Source: Chloroflexota bacterium (lineage in GTDB: Bacteria > Chloroflexota > Dehalococcoidia > Plut-88900). Taken from it: a DNA stretch of 10,106 bases. The notes beneath the pieces are model-generated. The model was not told where the DNA came from. It worked only from the letters and a program-made list of their open reading frames with translations, and ran no database searches. Location: positions 1 through 10,106 of the forward strand of contig JACZVB010000023.1 in the NCBI GenBank assembly GCA_022572865.1, in the 5' to 3' direction. A program made the translations under genes and the position numbers. How positions within the stretch are numbered: the stretch's first letter is position 1; each line of letters opens with the position of its first letter. This document shows, piece by piece, positions 6,586 to 10,106 of this stretch.

Positions 6586-7096
6586 AATCGGCCTTCACGG
6601 CCACTCCCCTGCGGGCCGCCACCGCCACCTTCGGGTCCCGTAGCTTGCTCAGCCCAAGTATGGTGGCCTTTGTCGTGTTTATCGGGTTGGGACTGCCCAG
6701 GGACTTGGTGAGCACGTCCTTTACCCCCACCGCCTCCAGCACGGCCCTGACGCCTCCGCCGGCAATGACTCCCGTCCCTGGGGCCGCCGGCCTGAGGATG
6801 ACCCTGGCGGCGCTGAATTTGGTTACTATCTCGTGTGGAATAGTCGTGCCCTTGAGGGTGATCTTGATAATGTTCTTCTGGGCGACAGCGTTTCCCTTGC
6901 GCACGGCATCCGGCACATTTCCCGCCTTACCCAGTCCTACGCCTGCATGGCCGTTGCCATCTCCGACCACCACCAGCGCGGTAAACCTGAAACGCCTTCC
7001 ACCCTTCACCACCTTGGCGACCCGGTTGATGTGGACCACCCGCTCGGTCAGGTCCAGTCTCCTGGGGTCTATCTTCTCTCTACGGTTGATTGTCAT
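6584..7096 (-). CDS. rpsE: 30S ribosomal protein S5
   Basis: S5 lines the mRNA entry side of the 30S subunit and influences decoding accuracy. The 170 residues contain the N-terminal dsRBD-like domain (about 18-82), with [20 protein letters not shown] and the [16 protein letters not shown] loop. The C-terminal domain follows with [20 protein letters not shown] (about 103-122) and [17 protein letters not shown]. The GVGLGKA and GTGVIAGG motifs are unchanged from the family. The ATG at 7096 overlaps the rplR stop (TAATG), with GGTGG inside rplR as the binding site. rpmD starts 11 bases after its stop. Confidence 0.98.
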   Translation of the reverse strand: MTINRREKIDPRRLDLTERVVHINRVAKVVKGGRRFRFTALVVVGDGNGHAGVGLGKAGNVPDAVRKGNAVAQKNIIKITLKGTTIPHEIVTKFSAARVILRPAAPGTGVIAGGGVRAVLEAVGVKDVLTKSLGSPNPINTTKATILGLSKLRDPKVAVAARRGVAVKAD

Positions 7097-7461
7097 TAGA
7101 AAATCATTCCACCTTCCCGTGCTCCCTCAGCCAGGGCCTGGACCCTGCCGAAATAACGGTAGCCTCCCCTGTCCAGTACCACAGTCTTGACCCCCTTCTC
7201 CCCGGCCCGGGAGGCGATGAGAGCGCCAACCAGTTTTGCGACCTCTCTCTTAGACTTGCCCTGGGTCTCCTCTTTTACCGGGCTATCCATGCTGGATGCA
7301 CAGGTAAGTGTATGGCCCCGGTTATCGTCTATGACCTGGGCATAGATATGATTCAGGCTCCTGAAGACGGAGAGCCGGGGCCGCTCCGCGGTTCCGGACA
7401 GCTTCTTCCTGACCCTGACGTGTCGTCGCAGTCTGGCTTTTCTACGGGTTGCCGTCGCCAT
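7096..7461 (-). CDS. rplR: 50S ribosomal protein L18
   Basis: L18 binds 5S rRNA together with L5 and L25-type proteins to build the central protuberance. The 121 residues show the basic N-terminal tail ([19 protein letters not shown]), the [20 protein letters not shown] strand pair (about 28-47), and the C-terminal [20 protein letters not shown] with REGGMIF end. Length is typical. The ATG at 7461 follows rplF by 3 bases, and the TAA shares one base with the rpsE ATG. Identification is secure. Confidence 0.98.
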   Translation of the reverse strand: MATATRRKARLRRHVRVRKKLSGTAERPRLSVFRSLNHIYAQVIDDNRGHTLTCASSMDSPVKEETQGKSKREVAKLVGALIASRAGEKGVKTVVLDRGGYRYFGRVQALAEGAREGGMIF

Positions 7462-7464
7462 GAT

Positions 7465-8013
7465 CTACATTGCGGTGGTTGCGGCCCGTTTACCGGGCTT
7501 GAGACGCACCTCTTCTCCTAGATATCGTATACCTTTGCCCTTATACCTGTCCGGGGGCCGCACGGCCCTGATCCGGGCCGCCATCTGCCCCACCTGTTGC
7601 TTATCTATCCCCTCGACGTTTATTTGATTGGTGCCCTCTACGGTGATGCTGATACCCGGGGGCGGCGAGATCTCCACCCGATGGGAGAACCCCACCTGTA
7701 GCACCAGGCTGTTCCCCTCCCACTGGGCCCGATACCCGACGCCGACGATGCTGAGGCTCTTGGTGAACCCCTGGCTCACCCCCGTCACCATGTTGGCGAT
7801 CAACGTCCTGGTCAGGCCGTGGAGGGAGCGGTGCACTCGACCATCGCTGGGCCTCGAGACCACAACGGACCCATCCTCCTGAGTGACCGAGAGGTCCCGA
7901 TGGAACTCGTAGGACAACTCACCCTTGGGGCCTTTTACTGCCACCCGTTCTTTCTCTATCTTGACCTCGACATCCGAGGGTATCGGGATCGGTTTTCTTC
8001 CTATCCTGGACAT
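7465..8013 (-). CDS. rplF: 50S ribosomal protein L6
   Basis: L6 binds 23S rRNA near the factor-binding (sarcin-ricin) region. The 182 residues form two repeated L6 domains: the first at about 10-82 and the second at about 90-165. Landmarks are the start [20 protein letters not shown], the central [20 protein letters not shown] and the diagnostic [16 protein letters not shown] near the C-terminus. The frame is open upstream to 8055, but that region overlaps rpsH and does not resemble L6. The ATG at 8013 has AGGAG 4 bases upstream and gives the canonical N-terminus, so it is chosen. The gap to rpsH is 13 bases. Confidence 0.98.
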   Translation of the reverse strand: MSRIGRKPIPIPSDVEVKIEKERVAVKGPKGELSYEFHRDLSVTQEDGSVVVSRPSDGRVHRSLHGLTRTLIANMVTGVSQGFTKSLSIVGVGYRAQWEGNSLVLQVGFSHRVEISPPPGISITVEGTNQINVEGIDKQQVGQMAARIRAVRPPDRYKGKGIRYLGEEVRLKPGKRAATTAM

Positions 8014-8017
8014 TGCA

Positions 8018-8022
8018 CTCCT
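8018..8022 (-). promoter_or_regulatory. Ribosome-binding site that decides the rplF start
   Basis: AGGAG on the minus strand, 4 bases before ATG 8013. It selects this codon over the upstream in-frame start at 8055, which lies within rpsH. Confidence 0.7.
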
Positions 8023-8026
8023 GATA

Positions 8027-8428
8027 TCACCATATCTGGCACAGCAGCTCTCCACCCGTATTCTCCCGCCACGCCTTTCCCCCGGTCATGACCCCTTTGG
8101 AGGTGGATAGGATAGAGATGCCCAAACCGCTGTAGACCCGGGGTATGTTGTTTCGGCCTACATACACCCTGAGGCCCGGCTTGCTCACCCTCTTGAGCCC
8201 CCTGATCATAGGTTCATTGTTCTCGTCGTATCTCAGGCGGAGGCGAAGGATATCCTGAGGTTTTGCCTCCATCACCTCGAAATCCATTATGAATCCCTCT
8301 TGCTTGAGGATGCCCGCCAGGGCTGTCTTCATACCGGAGGCCGGCATCGCCACGGAGTCGTGCTCCACGGCCAGGGCGTTCCTTATACGGGTCAGCATAT
8401 CGGATATTGGATCTGTCACTACCCCCAT
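8027..8428 (-). CDS. rpsH: 30S ribosomal protein S8
   Basis: S8 is a primary binder of the central domain of 16S rRNA; in E. coli it also represses the spc operon by binding the L5 coding region. The 133 residues begin [18 protein letters not shown], contain [20 protein letters not shown] (about 79-98), the conserved [15 protein letters not shown] loop and the end GGELLCQIW. All signature parts are present, at usual length. The ATG at 8428 lies 9 bases after the rpsN stop, with TAGGATG as a weak binding site formed partly by that stop codon. Confidence 0.98.
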   Translation of the reverse strand: MGVVTDPISDMLTRIRNALAVEHDSVAMPASGMKTALAGILKQEGFIMDFEVMEAKPQDILRLRLRYDENNEPMIRGLKRVSKPGLRVYVGRNNIPRVYSGLGISILSTSKGVMTGGKAWRENTGGELLCQIW

Positions 8429-8437
8429 TGCATCATC

Positions 8438-8623
8438 CTACCAGCTTGACTTTCTCACCCCGGGAAGTTTGCCCTGAAGGGCAAGCTCCCTGAAGCATAT
8501 GCGACAGAGGCCGAAGTGCCTCATATACCCCCGGGGACGACCGCAAAGGGTACACCGGTTGCGAAACTGCACCCGGTACTTGGGAGGCCTATGCCACTTG
8601 GCTATCTTGGCTGCTCTTGCCAC
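8438..8623 (-). CDS. rpsN: 30S ribosomal protein S14, zinc-binding type Z
   Basis: S14 sits in the 30S head near the A site. The 61 residues are the short zinc form, with cysteines C24, C27, C40 and C43 (CX2C-X12-CX2C) and the motif [20 protein letters not shown], then RICFRELA. The end LPGVRKSSW is canonical. The start is GTG at 8623, giving [15 protein letters not shown] lies 6 bases upstream. Type Z S14 in the spc cluster is usual for Gram-positive bacteria and Chloroflexota but not for Proteobacteria, and supports the lineage guess. The gap to rplE is 24 bases. Confidence 0.98.
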   Translation of the reverse strand: MARAAKIAKWHRPPKYRVQFRNRCTLCGRPRGYMRHFGLCRICFRELALQGKLPGVRKSSW

Positions 8624-8629
8624 TTGCTA

Positions 8630-8635
8630 TCCTCT
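8630..8635 (-). promoter_or_regulatory. Ribosome-binding site for the GTG start of rpsN
   Basis: AGAGGA on the minus strand, 6 bases before GTG 8623; it fixes the non-ATG start. Confidence 0.65.
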
Positions 8636-8647
8636 TCTGATTCCTTC

Positions 8648-9265
8648 TCACTCATCTGTCCGGACGAAGGGCATACCCATCAGGGCAAGCAGACGCTGTG
8701 CCTCGTCGTCGGTCTTGGCCGAGGTCACAAAGGAGATCTGCAGGCCCCTTAGCTTATCCATACTGTCGTAGTCGACCTCCGGGAACATGGTCTGCTCCCG
8801 AAGCCCCAGGCTGTAATTCCCCCGCCCATCGAAGGCCGAGAGGGAGAGGCCCCGAAAGTCCCTGATGCGGGGCAGGGACGCATTTATCAGCCTGTCGAAA
8901 AATTCATACATGCGGGCGCCCCGGAGGGTGACCATGATCCCGACGATATTGCCCTCTCTCACCTTGAAGTTCGCTATCGATTTTCTGGCCCGGGTGATGA
9001 TGGGGTGCTGGCCCGTTATCGCCTCCAGGTCACGGGTAGCCGATTCCACCGCTTTGGCGTTCTCCAGCGCCTCCCCCAGCCCTATGTTCAGGACTATCTT
9101 CTCCATCCTGGGGACCTGCATCGGGTTGGAGTAGCCGATCTCCTTCACCAGGGCAGGCAATATCTCATCCCGATACCTGGCCTTAAGGCGCGGCTCGTAA
9201 CCGTTCTGGCCGCCGTCCTTTGACGGGGCCTTTTTCTTCGTTTTTACTCGATTATCTCTTGGCAT
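8648..9265 (-). CDS. rplE: 50S ribosomal protein L5 with basic N-terminal extension
   Basis: L5 carries 5S rRNA into the central protuberance and contacts P-site tRNA. The conserved body begins at about residue 25 ([20 protein letters not shown]) and continues with [66 protein letters not shown] and FPEVDYD, ending GMPFVRTDE. The ATG at 9265 gives 205 residues; about 22 residues ([18 protein letters not shown] and following) precede the usual N-terminus and are strongly basic. No ATG, GTG or TTG lies between this ATG and the conserved region, so the extension is probably real. A TTG at 9274 would add three more residues. The ATG lies inside rplX (22-base overlap), and no strong Shine-Dalgarno is visible. 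Confidence 0.96.
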   Translation of the reverse strand: MPRDNRVKTKKKAPSKDGGQNGYEPRLKARYRDEILPALVKEIGYSNPMQVPRMEKIVLNIGLGEALENAKAVESATRDLEAITGQHPIITRARKSIANFKVREGNIVGIMVTLRGARMYEFFDRLINASLPRIRDFRGLSLSAFDGRGNYSLGLREQTMFPEVDYDSMDKLRGLQISFVTSAKTDDEAQRLLALMGMPFVRTDE

Positions 9266-9588
9266 AGCTTGCAAACTCTGGTCTTACGGGACCGGGCCCC
9301 GGTCTGGGCCTCCGCCCCGGGTTGCGGGTCCGGCCCTAAAAGGGCCCTGGTCGGCCTGTCGCAGGAGGGACACACCAACCTGAGATTGGAGAGGTTTATG
9401 GGGGCTTCCCTTTCGATTATACCCGCCTGTCTAACGTTGGGCTTCGGCCTCATGGCCTTCTTCACCATGTTGATACCCTGGACCCAGGCCGTCCCATCGG
9501 AGGGTTTGATACGCAATATCCGGCCCCGCTTACCCTTGTCTTTGCCGGCCTGGACCAGCACCGTATCGTTTCGCCTTAGCTTCACCAT
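9244..9588 (-). CDS. rplX: 50S ribosomal protein L24, zinc-ribbon form
   Basis: L24 is one of the two initiators of 50S assembly and lies near the exit tunnel. The 114 residues start with the KOW motif (about 5-32: [20 protein letters not shown]), then [13 protein letters not shown] and [14 protein letters not shown]. Two CX2C pairs (C73/C76 and C106/C109) suggest a zinc ribbon like that in many Gram-positive L24 proteins. The loop between them (about 82-101) is rich in Pro, Gly, Ala and Gln and looks flexible. The ATG at 9588 has no clear Shine-Dalgarno, with a 54-base gap after rplN that I see nothing else in. Its 3' end overlaps rplE. Confidence 0.97.
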   Translation of the reverse strand: MVKLRRNDTVLVQAGKDKGKRGRILRIKPSDGTAWVQGINMVKKAMRPKPNVRQAGIIEREAPINLSNLRLVCPSCDRPTRALLGPDPQPGAEAQTGARSRKTRVCKLCQEIIE

Positions 9589-9642
9589 GTGATTACTTGT
9601 AACAACGCTGACATATCTTTGCCGTTTCGACCCATCACCCGT

Positions 9643-10011
9643 CTAGAGCACCTCGGGAGCCAGGGAGACTATCTTGGTGAAGTTCTTGTCCCTGAGCTCT
9701 CGGGCCACGGGCCCGAATATACGAGTGCCCCTGGGGTTATTCGATTCGCCTAGGATCACACCCGCGTTCTCGTCGAAGCGTATGTAGCTGCCGTCGGGAC
9801 GTCGGTAGGGCTGCGCCACCCGGACCACTACGGCCCTCACCACCTCACCCTTCTTTACCGCCGAGGCGGGAACCGCCACCTTCACCGATGCAACTATGAT
9901 GTCGCCTATCCTGGCATACCTCTTGCCCGTCCCTCCAGGGACGTTTATGCACTCTATCTCCTTGGCCCCGGAATTGTCGGCCACCAGCAGTCTAGTGGAT
10001 GTGCGTATCAC
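9643..10011 (-). CDS. rplN: 50S ribosomal protein L14
   Basis: L14 forms bridges to the 30S subunit and is the docking site of the silencing factor RsfS in other bacteria. The 122 residues are the exact family length. Signatures are [17 protein letters not shown] (about 9-25), [42 protein letters not shown] and the highly conserved [21 protein letters not shown]. The start is GTG at 10011, which overlaps the rpsQ stop (GTGA), with AGAGGAG 8 bases upstream. Identification is secure. Confidence 0.98.
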   Translation of the reverse strand: MIRTSTRLLVADNSGAKEIECINVPGGTGKRYARIGDIIVASVKVAVPASAVKKGEVVRAVVVRVAQPYRRPDGSYIRFDENAGVILGESNNPRGTRIFGPVARELRDKNFTKIVSLAPEVL

Positions 10012-10106
10012 TGGCTCAGCTCCTCTACCGTATCCCGGCCTATCTCCTTCGGATTGATCTCAGCCAGGTCGATACTTGCCAGGATCTCTACAACCCTCCA
10101 CCGCTT
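10008..10106 (-). CDS. rpsQ: 30S ribosomal protein S17, C-terminal fragment (5' end outside the window)
   Basis: Only the last 32 codons and the TGA are present. The visible start KRWRVVEIL matches the end of the S17 OB-fold (the usual [10 protein letters not shown] segment). It is followed by about 23 more residues, [20 protein letters not shown] then LSQ, that resemble an amphipathic acidic tail not found in short S17 forms. The position directly before rplN is where rpsQ sits in S10/spc clusters, and the TGA overlaps the rplN GTG. The assignment rests on these nine residues and on context, so it is slightly less certain than the others. Confidence 0.88.
   Translation of the reverse strand, partial: KRWRVVEILASIDLAEINPKEIGRDTVEELSQ
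10020..10026 (-). promoter_or_regulatory. Ribosome-binding site for the GTG start of rplN
   Basis: AGAGGAG on the minus strand, inside the end of rpsQ, 8 bases before GTG 10011. It supports that non-ATG start. Confidence 0.65.

Noticed and set aside
8014..8055. Upstream 14-codon extension of rplF (start at 8055)
   Set aside because: It overlaps the end of rpsH, does not match L6, and the ATG at 8013 has a good ribosome-binding site and the canonical MSRIGRKP start.
8624..8647. Short ATG frame overlapping the end of rplE and the start of rpsN
   Set aside because: It is 17 codons, out of frame with both genes and low in complexity (Glu/Ser-rich), with no coupling pattern beyond the overlap. 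It is probably chance.
1..10106. Mobile elements, CRISPR arrays, tRNA or rRNA genes, defence or biosynthetic genes
   Set aside because: None seen. No repeated units, no transposase-like frames, no cloverleaf-like segments; the region is a continuous housekeeping operon.

Overview
The window is a single unbroken ribosomal-protein gene cluster. All 20 recognised genes lie on the minus strand, so the operon is read from the right end (10106) to the left end (1). There are no tRNA, rRNA, insertion-sequence, phage or CRISPR features, and almost every base is coding. The organism is a bacterium with moderately high GC (roughly 55-60% by eye). The order secY-adk-map-infA-rpmJ-rpsM-rpsK-rpsD-rpoA, the zinc-type S14, and the Cys4 forms of S4 and L36 point away from Proteobacteria and towards a Gram-positive-like or Chloroflexota lineage. 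My best guess is Chloroflexota (Dehalococcoidia-like), from overall protein flavour only; Bacillota or Actinomycetota cannot be excluded without a search.

Right part (10106-5950), the 'spc' half: the 3' end of rpsQ (S17), then rplN (L14), rplX (L24), rplE (L5), rpsN (S14, type Z), rpsH (S8), rplF (L6), rplR (L18), rpsE (S5), rpmD (L30, a TTG-start gene) and rplO (L15). Genes abut or overlap by a few bases, suggesting translational coupling.

Middle part (5949-2700): secY (the protein-export channel), a 130-base gap that may hold two tiny coupled reading frames, adk (adenylate kinase with a zinc LID), map (methionine aminopeptidase) and infA (initiation factor IF-1).

Left part (2699-1), the 'alpha' half: a 120-base structured gap with two hairpins, rpmJ (L36), a 106-base gap, rpsM (S13), rpsK (S11), rpsD (S4, TTG start) and rpoA (RNA polymerase alpha), which runs off the left edge within its C-terminal domain.

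Together the genes supply large- and small-subunit ribosomal proteins plus the factors that act as soon as protein appears: initiation (IF-1), N-terminal methionine removal (Map), membrane insertion (SecY), nucleotide balance (Adk) and transcription (RpoA). I found no convincing new biological system. The items most worth a second look are the structured leader before rpmJ, the secY-adk mini-ORF chain with a hairpin over the adk ribosome-binding site, and the basic N-terminal extension of L5, whose start lies inside rplX.
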